DNA of 64,000 nt from Dendrocalamus latiflorus (GCA_017311315.1 CM029612.1:25006831-25070830); one strand, 5' to 3'; shown: positions 33,361 through 45,800, counted from the stretch's first letter. Notes: generated by a model not told the origin, from the letters alone. Made by a program: numbers and translations.

Positions 33361-34663
33361 CCAAAAAGTGCCTTTCCCTCGCCCTTACCGCCGCGAGGTA
33401 CTTGGCCAACTCAGGGTCCTTGGCTTGATATGACTTGTCCACGTGGCCGGCCACCAGGCGCGAGTCGGTGCGGACCAACACCTGTCTTGCGCCGACTGCC
33501 TTGAGTTTCGCCAGGCCAAAGAGCAGTGCCTCGTACTCAGCCGTGTTGTTGGTGGCGGGGAAGGTAAGGCGCGCCGAGTATAGCAAACGCTGTCCTTCGG
33601 GCGTGATAATCACCGCGCCTACTCCCGCGCCGGCGACGCTGTAAGCTCCGTCGATTGTGAGCGTCCAGACGGGATCATCGTGCGTCTGGACGGGTTGGGC
33701 CGGCGGGGTCCATTCGGCGAGAAAATCCGCCAAGACTTGGGATTTGATTGCCGTTCGCGAAGCATACGTCAAGGAGAAGGGAGCGAGCTCGGCAGCCCAT
33801 TTGCCGATGCGCCCTGTGGACTCCTTGTTGTGTAACATCTCTGCCAAGGGGAATGAGGAAGGTACTGTGATCGGGTGGGCCAGAAAATAATGCCGAAGCT
33901 TCCTGGAGGCCATGACAAGCGCGTAGGCGAGCTTCTCGAGCTCCGTGTATCTTGTCTTGTCACCTTGGAGGGCTTCGGAGACAAAATAGACGGGCCGCTG
34001 CATGGCGCCCTCCTCTAAGACGAGGACGGCGCTAACCGCGGTGGCTGACGCGGCCAGATAGAGCAGGAGGGGAGCCTCTGGTGCTGGGGCGACCAGAGTG
34101 GGGAGGCTTGCCAGGTGCTGCTTGAGCTCGTTGAAGGCCTTCGCGCAGTCTCCGTCCCAACGAAATCCATCGCACCCGCGGAGTGTCTTGAAAAACGGCA
34201 GGCCCCGCTCCGCCGCCCTGGATAGGAAGCGGCTTAATGCTGCCATGCGGCCCGCCAGCCTCTGGACCTCCCTCGTTGTCTTGGGCGGCTCCATACCCAG
34301 GATGGCGTCTACTTTGTCGGGGTTCGCTAGGATGCCCCGCCCGGACACGAGGAAACCTAGGAGTTTGCCCGCCTGCACCCCGAAGACACATTTGTCGGGG
34401 TTGAGCTTGATGCCCGCCTTCCGGAGGTTGTCGAAGGTTTCCTGGAGGTCCCGGCCATGCAGAGCAAGCTGCCGAGTTTTGACCATCACGTCATCGACAT
34501 AGGCTTCGACGTTCCTCCCGAGCTGGTCGGCCAGGGCGATGGCGACGAGGCGGGTGAAGGTAGCGCCTGCGTTCTTCAAGCCAAAGGGCATTCTGACGAA
34601 GCAGAACGTCCCAAGTGGTGTGATGAAACTGGTCTTCTCCTTGTCGTCTTCGGCCATGTACAC
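33275..34663 (-). pseudogene. Tat-type reverse transcriptase (second half), degenerate RNase H and second RNase H
   Basis: The frame continues that of gag-protease-RT after a TAG. It shows FVRMPFGLKNAGATF and the catalytic YVDD (about 34490-34500). An RNase H-like segment follows whose usual first Asp is replaced (LYLAASATAVSAVL); it acts as a connection domain. A second, archaeal-type RNase H then starts LTIDGAYSVAGAGVG and contains NNTAEYEAL and RTDSRLV. The dual RNase H arrangement is diagnostic of the plant Tat lineage. The frame ends in a TGA (33275-33277) just after a run of six C, beyond which the sequence continues in another frame. Confidence 0.88.
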
Positions 34664-37407
34664 CTAGTGGTAGCCGGAATAGGCGTCCAGGAAACTCATG
34701 AGTTCGCACCCAGCAGTGGCGTCGACCAGCTGATCGATGCGCGGCAAGGGGTAATTGTCCTTCGGGCACGCCTTGTTGAGTGTCGTGAAGTCGATGCACA
34801 TGCGCCAGGCCCCGCTGGCCTTTTTGACTAGCACCGGGTTAGCGAGCCACTCTGGATGGTGGACCTCGCGGATGACCCCGGCGCGAAGAAGCTTTGCCAC
34901 CTCTGCTTTGGCCGCCTGCTGCCGATCCATCGACATACGCCGAAGCCTTTGCTTGACTGGCTTGGCATCGGGGCGGACCGCCAAGCGATGCTCGATTACT
35001 GCTCGGTCCACGCCCTTGATGTCCTCCGGGGACCATGCGAAGATGTCAACGTTGTTCTGAAGCACTCGGAGCAGATCCCGTTCGACCCCCGGTGGGAGCC
35101 CTTCGCCAATGGACACAAACTGCCCCTCCGCCTGGAGCGGCACCTTCTTGACTCCGCCTTCGGGCCGAGGCTTGGGCGTCCACCCAGGGGCGGAGGGCCC
35201 ATCCCCGAGCGCACCGGAGAGGGCATGCACCGGGCGATGCGGAACACGGCTGCCGCCTTCGGCACGCCTGGCCAGGTCCTGGTCACCGAGGACGGTGATA
35301 ACACCCTCCGGGCCCGGGAGCTTTACACACAAAAACGCGTGGTGCGGGATCGCCTCGAAAGAGTTGATGGCGGGTCGCCCCAGTATTGCGTTGTAAGGGT
35401 ATGGGATATCTACGACGTCGAAGGTGACCTGCTCGGTCCGGATGTTACCTTTGTTGCCCTCCTGGCGGAAGGTGACCGGAAGGGACACGTGCCCCAGGGC
35501 CTGCAGCGGTTGACCCCCGAAGCCTTGAAGTGGAGCTCCTGGCTGCTCTAGCCGGCTTCGAGGGATCCCCATACGTTCGAGGGCTTCGGCGAACAAGATG
35601 TTCGCGGAGCTTCCCCCGTCGACCAGGACGCGCCTGACATCACAACATGCTATGTGGGCCTGGATGACTAGAGGGTCTTGGTGGGGGTACTCCACTCCCC
35701 TGGCGTCGTTCAAGTCGAAGGTGATATTGCGGGGCGGCATCCATAATTGCGGCTGCTCCCCGGGGGTCCTTGGGGAGCCTCCGGTGATGACGCTGACGGT
35801 GCGCTGCTGCGCGCCCTCCGTTGCGGTGGCTCGTATGGGGCTACCCCTTGGGTGCCCCACGTGGGCTCCGGCGGGGGGCCGAGGAGGCAGAGCCCAAGAT
35901 CCGGCCGTCACCCTCCGCAGCTCCATAACTGCGGTGCATGCCATTGTGTAATGATCACCGTAGCCGTGTACCTCGCACCACCTGCCATAGAGTAGGAGCT
36001 CTTGTTCTGCGTGGGGTTGGCCGCCGCAATCAAGTCCGCCTTCCGATCCCCGGTCCCCCCATGAGGCGGGGTCGGGTCCTTGGCAGGCGCTCTCGGTGTG
36101 GAGGGCATGATGGGCCGCCTGCGACCTGCGCTGGCGGCGCCGAGGTTTAGGCTTGCTCCTTGAAGAGCCTTCCTGTACCCCGGCCTCGGTGCCTCGGGAA
36201 GGGCCTCCTCGGGGCTCTCGGCTGCGGCCCGGCGTCGAGGAGGGACCACCCGCCCCCGCTTCGCACGGGGGGCGCTCCTCATGGGCGAGGCCGAGGGCGG
36301 TAATGCTCCGTCTTCGCGCATCCTCCTCCGCTCGCGCATACTCGTCCATTTTGTCGAAGAGCTTGGCGACTATCTTGATTGGCCTCCGCGCGTTGTACTC
36401 GGCCATCGGGCCCGGGCGAAGGCCCTGTATGGCTGCATCAACGACGGTGGTTTCGTTAATATCTTTCACCTGGCATCGAATCCTGGCGAAGCGCTTGAAG
36501 TAGTCCCGGAGCGTCTCCGAGGGTCTTTGCTTCACAGCGAAGAGTTGGTCCGCCTCGATTCGCTCGACATAGTGTCCTTGGAAGTTGCTGCAAAGCCGGT
36601 CGCGAAGCTGCTCCCACGCGTAGATGGAGCCCGGCTCTATGGTAAAAAACCAAGAGAGCGCCACTCCGTGCAGTGTGAGGGGGAGTCCCTTCGCCTTCGC
36701 GGTGTCGTCTCCGCCCGCGGCCTCGATCGCGGTTTCGTACACGCGCACGAACTCGCGAGGATCCGTGTCGCCTTTGTACGGGTCGGTGATGCTAGGGAAC
36801 TTGAAGTCTTCGGGCCACGCCGCCTGCTGCAGCCCCGCCGAAAGCGGGGATTCCGGATCTACGCGCCTCAGCGGGACGCGACTAGACGTGGGGGCTTCGC
36901 GGCTGTCCACCTTCTCTGGCGTGGGCTCGGGCGCGACTACTGGCGCGACCTGCTGGCTCCGAGCCTCTTGTATATCTCGGACGGCTCCGCGAAGGTCCCC
37001 TAGTTCCCGCTGGAACGCGTTGAGGGCTGCTAGTAGGGCGCTTTCCCCCGCAGGTGTCGTTGGGGCCGCCGGAACGCCCAGTGGACGGGTCGGTGCAGGG
37101 ACCATCGTCTCCCGATCTCCAGATCCGCCGGATGGTTCGTCGCGGCTACCCCCGGTCGTCTGATCCGCGCTACCGGCGCGGGTGGCGGGGGCTGTCGCTG
37201 CAGTGCCAGCGGCGGGGCCGGATGTCGTTGTGCGGCGCTGGCGGGGTCGGTCGTTGCAGCGCGAGCGTCGATGCCCGCGACCACGGCGCGTACGCCGCCG
37301 CCAACTCCTTCGGCGGCCGATGCCGAGGCCCGGGTGTTCGCGCGCTGCTCCGACCCAGCCGTCTTCTTTCCCTTCGCCGCCGCTGGTGAAGCTTTTTTCG
37401 GTGCCAT
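34664..37407 (-). pseudogene. Tat-type gag, protease and first half of reverse transcriptase
   Basis: A likely gag start is the ATG at 37407 (MAPKKASPAAAKGKK), in a frame that must change between about 37250 and 37110 to join the long frame, whose first ATG is 37105. The long frame contains a gag capsid-like block (IEPGSIYAWEQLRDRLCSNF), a Cys/His motif CEVHGYGDHYTMAC, and a protease with VDGGSSANILF. The reverse transcriptase fingers include PVLVKKASGAWRMCIDF and DAYSGYH, then TAG at 34664-34666. At that position related polymerases have Gln, so a CAG-to-TAG change is the likely cause. Confidence 0.88.
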
Positions 37408-37442
37408 CTTTTTCCTTCGGTCTTCAGGCTTGTCCTTGTCCT

Positions 37443-37459
37443 CCCCACGGACGGCGCCA
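37443..37459 (-). other. Primer-binding site of the Tat-type element
   Basis: On the minus strand, TGGCGCCGTCCGTGGGG begins two bases inside the 5' LTR (37462). TGGCGCC is the start of the binding site used by many grass gypsy elements and fits tRNAs ending GGCGCCA. It confirms that the element reads on the minus strand. Confidence 0.75.
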
Positions 37460-37461
37460 AC

Positions 37462-37708
37462 TGTTGTGGCTACAGACCAAACAGAGAGGGAGATGGTAGT
37501 GGAGAGTGATGAAGATAAGTGTAATGGCCTGGGTCCTCCCCATGGCTTGTACTCATATATATACACACATGAGGAGTGCTTTTACAGTTATACCCTTACA
37601 TATGGTTATCCCTTCTGGAGGCAGTTATGTCATTACACATGGCCTGTTCTGGGCCTTATAATTTCCTACCAGGCCTGCTGGGTTTAGGTGGGGGCCACCC
37701 CTATGACA
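37462..37708 (-). repeat. 5' LTR of the Tat-type element
   Basis: 247 bp, direct repeat of 26349-26595. On the minus strand it has a TATATATA box at 37556-37563 that would serve as promoter. The flanking duplication GCATC follows at 37709-37713. Confidence 0.92.
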
Positions 37709-37713
37709 GCATC

Positions 37714-39535
37714 ATTATCCAAAAATGTTTTAGTAAAACAATTCATACAAGCAACTTTTAGCCAAAAAAGCTTCTCGGCCTTTTATCTTATCTTTTTCAC
37801 TTTTAAACTGAGCCGTGGCCAGTGGAAAAAGTATATGTAAAATACAAACACATGTGTACCAGTGCCATAGTAGGAGTTAGCTAGAACCATATCATGAATC
37901 TCGTGATATCAGGTTCCAGATCGATCGGCGTTTCCGTAGCTTGGATACGTGAGGCTAGCGATCATTAGTATATTGGCAATAATATACTACATTGATCGAT
38001 CGAGAGCCTAGAGGATGTTGCCTCAAGATTCGGGCGCAGGACGACAGGAAGCCCACATGAAGAATCAGTACGACGGGGTTTCCCCGGGGTGCTATTGACG
38101 CATGCGCTGATGCATGCATGCACCCATTCCCTTCCGACTTGAACACCAATTATTTAGTGCTAACAGGCGCCTACCGGAATTCAAGGCATGCATCGAGCAT
38201 GGGAGCAATATATACACTACCATGTGTCACGGGTTCTTATTTTTGATATCTTCAGTTACTAACGTAACTAAAAGTTAGTGATCGAGATTGGAGGTATACA
38301 ACACGTTAGTCATGCGACCGGAAAAAAAAATCCGTAATTCATCCATCTGGTAGGCCGTAATTTGGCCTCTTATTAAGGTTGGTATGGAAATCACTATTGG
38401 TAAGTGCAATAATATCCTTGACGACGTATGCATTATTGTGACAATATAACACTAAGGTCTTGTTTGGACGAAAAGTATTTGATCGGTATTTTAGTTTCCT
38501 GAGCCAGGGGAATACTCCCCCTATTTCGAGCGGGGGAATGCGCGCGCGGAGAGGCCATCCACGTTGGCGTTTTGCCTCCGCGCGCTCGCTCCATTCGCCG
38601 CGTGTCTGGCCGAATTTCGGTACGGTCGGGAGACCGTTTTTGCGAAAAGTCCTTGCATTTTTTCGAAATTACGTAAAGATCCTTGATCCTCGCGAAAAGG
38701 TCCCTACCAGATTTTTAAAAACACTTTTTTTGAAAACACCCATCCACTTCACCGAAATTCTGTATACTTTGCAGGCTAGCGCTCCGCGGTTTTCTAAATT
38801 ACGTACGGGTCCTCGTTTAGTTACGTACAGGTCCTCAATTTTTTACGAAAAAGACCTTTAACTTTTTTGAAAATACGCATGTGCCCTCGATTTTTTTAAA
38901 AAAATTCCTCACGAATTATCGCCTCTTTTACTTCGGTACACACGGTGGCTGGCACGGCGTGGCACCACGCCTATGAGGCTAGTGTTGCTAAGGCCGATAG
39001 ACATCTTTGTCTTAGCTAGCTAGGTCAACTTGAGGGGACAAGTGTCAAGACAGCATAAGCCCACCGTCAAGGGCACGTGAAATGGCAAATTTTGGCAACT
39101 GGACGGAAAATAATTGTCGATTAAGTGTACGATTAAGCCTAATAAACTATGCCCCCCGATATATAAAATTATAGGCTTACAGATTAGACAAACTTAATCA
39201 ACTGGGGAGGTCACTCCCCAGTATGCATGGGTCGATTAAATTAGGGCTCCAATGGTTAAGTCCGTGTGAACCCACGCGTAATAGGTCAATTTGGCTCCAA
39301 CGGTTATTTCGCCCAGAGGTCATAGAAAGTTTTTTTTTCTAGAATTCAAGTTCCAAAAGGGCCAAAAGTTGACAATATATGGCTCCAATGGAGCTATTTT
39401 CAAAGAAGCGCCATAGCTTATCTTTACTATCATAAAAATAGAAGTTGGTGGTCGTCATCTGTTTTCTATATAAAAAGTACCCTTTAAAGTTAGAAATAAT
39501 TACTTGTAATACCAACTAGAGGGAGTCCGTGAGTC
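37714..39535. other. Intergenic region, no gene recognised
   Basis: Mixed AT-rich sequence resuming the site into which the Tat-type element inserted. About 38455-38900 is a degenerate repeat with phrases like ACGTACGGGTCCTCG and TTACGAAAAAGACC, probably an old transposon. No coding feature is supported. Confidence 0.4.
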
Positions 39536-39597
39536 AATCCACCTTACACTTGGACATGCCCCCCACTCCCACTCCTCCACTCTTGATCCGACAACCA

Positions 39598-39609
39598 CCC
39601 CCCCCCCCC
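39598..39609. repeat. C homopolymer (12 bp)
   Basis: Uninterrupted run of 12 C inside a Pro-codon-rich, low-complexity stretch (about 39550-39740). Confidence 0.9.
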
Positions 39610-40098
39610 GGGCGCCGCCCACCCCCTAGACTCACATCTCCGCGCCTCCCCTCCGTGCCCAACCCGAGTCCGCGCCGCCACCAAAGTCCATTGCCTCCAG
39701 TGGCCTCCATCACCAACGAAGATAACCCGTACCAATGATGATAGCCGTCGGGGGAGGGGTCGGCGAGCCCGTGCCAGCCATCATTGGTAGAGGCGATGGC
39801 GAGGCCCTAGGGGATGAGAAGAAGGTCGATGGTCGTGGAGGTCACCAATGCCAGTAGATCGAGCTGGTAGTGCAAGGGAAGGGGATAGGGGAGTGAGAAT
39901 GAGGGGTGGTCGGCTTCAAGGAGGCGTCGGATTTGGCGGCGTCAGGCCAATGGTGCCTGGGGAGAGAGGGAGAAATAGGGAGTGAGAGGGGGAGGGAGAA
40001 GATGGTGGCTAGGTAAAGTATGCCGAAGGCCAGCTCGGGGAGGCCACCAGCTGCCAGGAAAGTCAACGGCAATGATAGATTTGGAGGTGGCCCAACCG

Positions 40099-40123
40099 GA
40101 GAGAGAGAGAGAGAGAGAGAGAG
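40099..40123. repeat. GA microsatellite
   Basis: About 12 GA dinucleotides in a purine-rich region. Open frames here on the minus strand are low-complexity Ser/Leu repeats, not genes. Confidence 0.9.
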
Positions 40124-40237
40124 GAAGGAGGAGGACGACAACGGTAAAGTGAGAGAAGGAGGACACTGAGGGGTAGGTGGGAGAGGCTGTCGACGGTTGG
40201 GATGGCCACCGGCGTCAGTAGATCCTAGGACGGGACC

Positions 40238-40241
<4 letters not shown>

Positions 40242-40282
<41 letters not shown>

Positions 40283-40284
40283 GG
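40242..40284. repeat. GA microsatellite joined to G run
   Basis: About 15 GA units (40242-40271) followed by 13 consecutive G. A second run of 15 G is at 40330-40344. Confidence 0.9.
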
Positions 40285-40399
40285 AGGGTGGGGAAGAAGA
40301 GAAGAGTGGCGGCCAGGTGGAGAGGAAATGGGGGGGGGGGGGGGAGAACAGAGTAAAGGGAAGGTAAGATTAGGGTTAGAGGTTTAAGGCTAGCTGTGT

Positions 40400-41560
40400 C
40401 TAGGCTGAATGGGCTGGCCGACTAGGCCTATTTTCCACTACGGTGTTTCGAAAAGACCATCCAAATGAATCGATTCAAAAAGATGATAGAAAAATTACCA
40501 TATTTATTTATTCGATAGAATTTATAAGTCATAAACTGAAAATACATTGCACAAATACATTGCGCCCATCCCTTCCGGAGCTAGGTGATGTACAGCTGAG
40601 TGAAGAATGCAAAGAAGACATCGCTCAATGATGGCGATGGTAGTTCTATAATTTCTCGCGTTTATGGGGCTGGCTAATCCGTACCCTTTGCGATGGTATT
40701 TCCTGTATACCACCTTCTACAATTGCACCAACTTAATTTTTTGATGCAAGATCTTTTGAGTAAATTGCACATTACACCACCTGTTTTGAATTAAGTCACA
40801 GAAAACACCAAGTATAAGCGATAAACATAACACCGGGTTTAATGACTAGTTGAATATTGTACCATTTCGTTAAAAAAAGAATATTGCACCATTTTCAGAT
40901 GCCAATATATTTTTTTATTACAACTATTATTGGCATACAAGAGGGACAATACGATCATAATCAAAGTAAAAAAGGACCCAACTGGCACCACATTCTATAA
41001 AGATCAAAAAAGTGCCCTTGCCATGTGATCATGCCAAAAAAATTCCGATTGAGAACAAGCATGGCGTGTGATAACGCCCATCACCAACATGAAGATAACT
41101 TATTGATCTACTTCGACAGTGTCAACTATCGTACATAAATTCGCAATTACGTGTTTTCAATGGCCTCCATATGAATGCATCGATCGAACAAAAAAACTTT
41201 GACTAGAATATATAAGAGCCCAAATCATCTTCCAACTTCCAAATTATGTGTTGATCTTGATAATGATGAAGAAAAAATGGTACATATATAATTCAGGAGC
41301 TCCGTACAAAATGCCATTTGATTAGAGCTGTGTCTAATGAGTACTTAACCTTAATGATAGGTTATTATGGTACCCCAGTAGTAACTACATGGACTAATGG
41401 TGACCTTTCGTTCTATTCCTTAAACTATACCAATAAAGGTCCATCCTAACTGTAAAACCATGCGAAGGTCACTCTATATATATAATAAGTATTTAACTTT
41501 AATGTGTAAATTCTATCAAAGTTTGAGTTTAATTTTTGGAGAATTTGTAATTTTTAGAGT
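40400..41560. other. AT-rich intergenic region
   Basis: No gene, structural RNA or defined repeat was recognised. Short phrases such as AATATTGCACCATTTTCA suggest old non-coding repeats. Confidence 0.4.
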
Positions 41561-41579
41561 TGTTGTCTTTCTCTGGCGG

Positions 41580-43379
41580 TCTGACTGGCATGAAGTGAGC
41601 CGTTAGATAGGTGGGTCCAGTTGACCAGATTTTGAGAGCGGTCTGGCCAACCATAGGCTATGGTCTGCCGGTGTCCAGTGTGACCAGTCGTGAGAGTGGT
41701 TTGGCCGAAAGTGCGGTAGCACTGGCCCATAGTTGGCGATATGTTTATTTCAAAGAGATGCTCATTGTGTTACGCGAAGTTTTTGGGAGCGGTATGACTG
41801 GCCATGTAGTAGCGGTCCGACCGGAGATTGTAGGGTGGTCTGACCAGCGTTGGACCAATGGTCGGCCCAGTTCCCTATTAACGGGGTTTGCCTAGGGTTG
41901 ACTGAATGCGGTCTGACATGTCATTGGTTGGCAGTCAGACTGGCTTTTGCTGAGTTGAGTGGTTTAGGTATGTGCATTGCATGGATGTCATTCTTTTGAT
42001 GAGGTGGAAGGGGTCGGGACTAAACTAAGAAAGCTAAGGTCTAGAGCAATCAAGATGCTGTCAAAAAATGACTAAAATTAGCGGAGTGGTTACAAACCTG
42101 GGTGATAAGGAACTGGAGTGGGAGCTAATGGTGGTGGACATGATGGGCAACATTAAGAGACTGGGACTAAGCTCAGGGAAGAGCTAAGGTCTGTCATGGT
42201 TCGAGGAAGCGCCAAGTGACTTGGATCCATTGCAAGCAAGGACGGTTCTGTGAGATCCAGATGTATGAGAGACTTGGCAGCAAGTCATTGGGACCATATA
42301 GAGTTGAAAATGAGGCACAGGGCTACTTCAAGCACAGGGAAGCTTCGTGGAAGGTGATAGAGGGGTATTTTAGTAAATTGTCTAATATTAGAAAAGTGGT
42401 GGTATGTGAAACCACGATGGTGGCCTAAGTGGTTTAGGTTATGAATGTACTAAAAATACTAATTGAATCAAGTGTTGAATCATTAACGGGTTGATGGGTG
42501 TGTGAGCTTTGAGAAGCATGTGTGTGTGAGTGTAAGGCCTGGTGTGGTGTTGGGTTAATAGGTTTACCCATTTAAGAGTGGATAAAAGCCAATTAGAGGT
42601 GCTAATTAGAGTTTTTCTTGTGAGTCTTCATATATAAGGGGGGGGGGAGAGGTGACTTTGGGTGAGCTAGTTCTAAGTTTTGGAGAGGAGTTAGAGTTCT
42701 TAGAGAGAACCTTTATGGGATGAGTTGTGGCTCTTAGTCTTGAGCTTGTTGTCATCCTTAGGCTTATGAAGTTGCTGTAAACATTCATCTTCAAGTATCA
42801 ACAAAAGATCAAAATTCATCAAAATCTTTCTCCTCTTTGATCAAGTATTGAAATATTGATTTGGCTTGCCTTTTGAGTTTTCTCTTCTCCTTTTGATCTC
42901 TCTTGGTGCCAAGAATGTGTAAGTGGTGAAAATATCACTTAGAGATTAGATCACATCTATCTAGGCATGTTATATGGAAAGTTCTTAAGTTTGCTCGGTT
43001 TTAGCTTAATTTGAGGCTCTCGGTGAGAGATCTTGATCCTAGGGTCTTTATTGTGATTCTTACCATGGTCTTGCTTGCTAGGATGTGTGGGGGTTAATCC
43101 CAGGTCATCTTGACCATTCTTAACCCATGAGCAAGCCTTTACCTCCGAGTATAATTTTGGCCTGTCCAACTTGTTGAGACCTACAGTCAAATTGCCATCT
43201 CCTTGCGGTCCGATCACCAGAGGAGGTTTTGGGCTCGGTTTTGTGTGATTGTCTTGTAGGCATTGTGTACTTGATCTTCCACTATGTATCTAAGCTATGG
43301 ACAACCAGGGGTTCGATTTGATATTAAAAGGAGTGAATTCCTATTCATCTCCCCTCTAGCCATCGCCTTCGATCCTACA
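41580..43379 (-). repeat. Large LTR-like repeat, copy C (minus strand)
   Basis: On the minus strand it begins TGTAGGATCGAAGGCGATGG (from 43379), followed by GATGAATAGG like copies A and B. A TTATATATG site lies near 42635. At about 42000-41580 is an array of GCGGTCTGACCGG-like motifs in which the family's GGTAGTACCG motif has been replaced by a different one. The 3' boundary was not found. No coding sequence. Confidence 0.5.
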
Positions 43380-43869
43380 AGCCAATTAGGCAAATCCTAA
43401 CCTGCAGAGAAAAAGAAAAAGATAGATCCTATATTTTGGGTGAATCATACATCGGTTTTGTAGACAAAAGTGCACTAAACAAGCATTGTAGTTACATAGA
43501 CTAAAAGATTAAAGTACAAATAGGAAGCTGATATGTGGCCAAATGGTTAAGCGTGCAGATGTGTATTCAATCCACTACAGTTTAAGTTCTAGACTTGGTG
43601 TTGGTGCCTAATAATTTTAGAAGTACACATATGCGTGTGTGTTCAGCGAAAAACTATGTGTCTATACTGAATGAGACCCTGTGCCTCTAATAAATTTCAA
43701 AGGCATGTAGAGGATACCGCATATATGGATGATGTGAGTGTGATGTGTGTCAAATATGTGCACCTGTTTTATACAAATTGCTATTTTACATATAGTACGT
43801 GCCAGGTATAAGTTTGCTACGGCAAGATAAAAAAAGAATTGCAACGTTTACATCAGAATTAACGTATGG

Positions 43870-45800
43870 TAGCTAAGCATTGTTCACCCGAGTGCACCGG
43901 ACTGTTTGCCACGTAGACAAACTATGTCCGAAGATCACCATGGTCGAAGATCGACTGCCAGTCGGATCCCAACGTAGTTGGAAATCGACTATCAGACAGA
44001 GATCACCATGGTCGGAGATCGACTGCCAGTCGGATCCCAACGTAGTCGATAACTGATGCAGTCGAAGGCCAACGAGTGGTCTCAAACTAACGTGATCGAA
44101 TCTGGTCGAAATACCAGTGAGAGGTTGAAAACCCAACGTGGTCGTAAGACAACGAATGGTCTGAGGCCGACGTGGTCGTAAATATGACTAGTGAGGTCAA
44201 CAACTAGTGAGTGGTCAAAAACCCAATGTGGTCAAAAGCCAACGTGTGGTTTGAGACCGACAAGGTCGAATTAGTTCAAAAATCACCCAGTGAGATTGAT
44301 AATCAGTGAGCGGTCGAAAACCCCATGTGGTCAAGAAGAAACGGAGCGATCGGAGCCCTGAACGCAGTCGAAAAGAGAAACGATGCGATCAGAGACCTGA
44401 CCATGGTTGGAATTACCGTGGTCGAACAACCAACGTGATCGGAAGCTAACGAGTGATCTACGCCCGATGAGGTTGAATCAGTTCAAAAATCAACTAGTGA
44501 GATTGATGATTAGGGAGCGGTCGAAAACCCCACATGGTCGAGAAGACGTAGAGCGGTTGGAAGACTCAGTGTGGTCGAAAAAAATGCAATGCGATTTGAA
44601 ACTTGACCATGGTCGAAACCAACGTGGTCGTAGATCTAAACGAGGTCGAAACTTCAGACAGAGAACAGAACATAGTCTGTTTTTTAGCTCTGATTCGAAA
44701 CAAAATAGATGAAACTTTTGATCTGTAGATCCAATGATGTGAAACTTTGCAGGGATCATCTCCAGGGTATTGTGAACCTATTCCAACAAACGATCATAAA
44801 AATCATGGCCAAAGATGAGACATTTTTTATTTTGTTGGAAGGTTACATAAAAACCGAGTCAAAATCAAAATCGGTGAATATAACTAGCTCGTGGGTGGAT
44901 GATGACCAAGATGAGTCTAGATGTATTTCACATGTCACAACAAAATTAAAACACCAAAGAAATCGACTCAAAGATCAAGAAATCATACTTTGAGGCCAAA
45001 TCGAGAGCAAATAAACCAAATCAAAATGAATCTATGGAAATATGACAAGATTGATGTATTGCTTACTTGGGAAGATTGAGTTTACAACCACTCTACCTTG
45101 GAGGACAAAGAGCACACCAAGTGCTCCACTCTCAAACCCTAACTCTAAACAAGAGAGCACATGAGAGAGGAGTTGGATGGTTAACTTTACATATCTCCAT
45201 CTCAACCCCTTTTATAGGTGGGCAGCTAGCCACCTACACCCCAAAATAGATCATATCCACTATTACAATAGGGAAACCCGTTAACCCCTCACGTTTACTC
45301 ACTCAAATTCACTTGTACACGTTTTTCAAAGAGCACAAGTGGGCATCCGCTAAATCCTTAGCCTTGATCTGCTTTGATCAAACTAGCGCCATCTTGACCT
45401 AAACCGTTCTCCAACGCATTGCCCATGCGTAGCAGTTTTGATCCAAGATGGTTTCTGGTATTTTGGTCAAAATACCCCTTGTTGACCTGGTCATCACTAT
45501 TCTTTGCAAGCAATCGCCATACTTGCCACGTGTAGGTACACCACTAGCTTGCCATGTGCCACTAAGTCTCTCCCGTCCGGATTCCACCAAAGCATGGCTC
45601 ACTTGGCCCGTGCAAGTCACTTGGTGTTATCCTGCTGATCAAACTCACCTGCAACATTCCCGCCATTCTCGTGCCATACTTGAGCTCATCATCTCACCCC
45701 GCATCCTTGATCGTTATGGACCTCGACTCCTCCATGAGCATAGATTTGATCACCGCCGTTGACCATAGTTGACTCCAAACGCCCCTGCACATACAAAATT
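43870..45800 (-). repeat. LTR-like repeat with an AACGTGGTCG array, copy D
   Basis: About 43900-44660 carries dozens of AACGTGGTCGAAA-like motifs (TTTCGACCACGTT on the minus strand). On the minus strand a good TATA box, CCTATAAAAGG (about 45210-45222), lies upstream of it, after a promoter-like leader from about 45800. The layout parallels copies A-C but the sequences are otherwise largely different. No ORF is recognisable. Confidence 0.45.

Larger units (their letters stand above)
26349..37708 (-). mobile_element. Tat-lineage Ty3/gypsy LTR retrotransposon with an extra opposite-strand gene
   Basis: LTRs of 247 bp (26349-26595 and 37462-37708) differ at four positions by eye. A perfect 5-bp duplication GCATC flanks the element (26344-26348 and 37709-37713). 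In pol orientation (minus strand) the order is 5' LTR, primer-binding site, gag, protease, reverse transcriptase, two RNase H-like domains, integrase, tandem array, opposite-strand gene, second tandem array, 3' LTR. This layout, with an extra ORF between pol and the 3' LTR and a second RNase H, is that of plant Tat elements such as Retand, Grande and RIRE2. LTRs this short are unusual for that group. Pol is disabled by stops and frame changes. Confidence 0.92.

Noticed and set aside
34098..37389. Long plus-strand frames opposite gag-pol
   Set aside because: Mirror frames of GC-rich gag-pol codons; only the minus strand shows catalytic motifs.
37768..37795. CTTCTCGGCCTTTT resembling the start of U2 snRNA
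   Set aside because: Only about 13 bases match; the following branchpoint-recognition and stem sequences of U2 are absent and no snRNA promoter element is seen.
39529..40166. Proline- and serine/leucine-rich open frames
   Set aside because: They are translations of C runs and GA microsatellites rather than genes.
44407..44993. Open frames across the AACGTGGTCG array
   Set aside because: Degenerate repeat words give chance frames; no conserved domain or splice structure.
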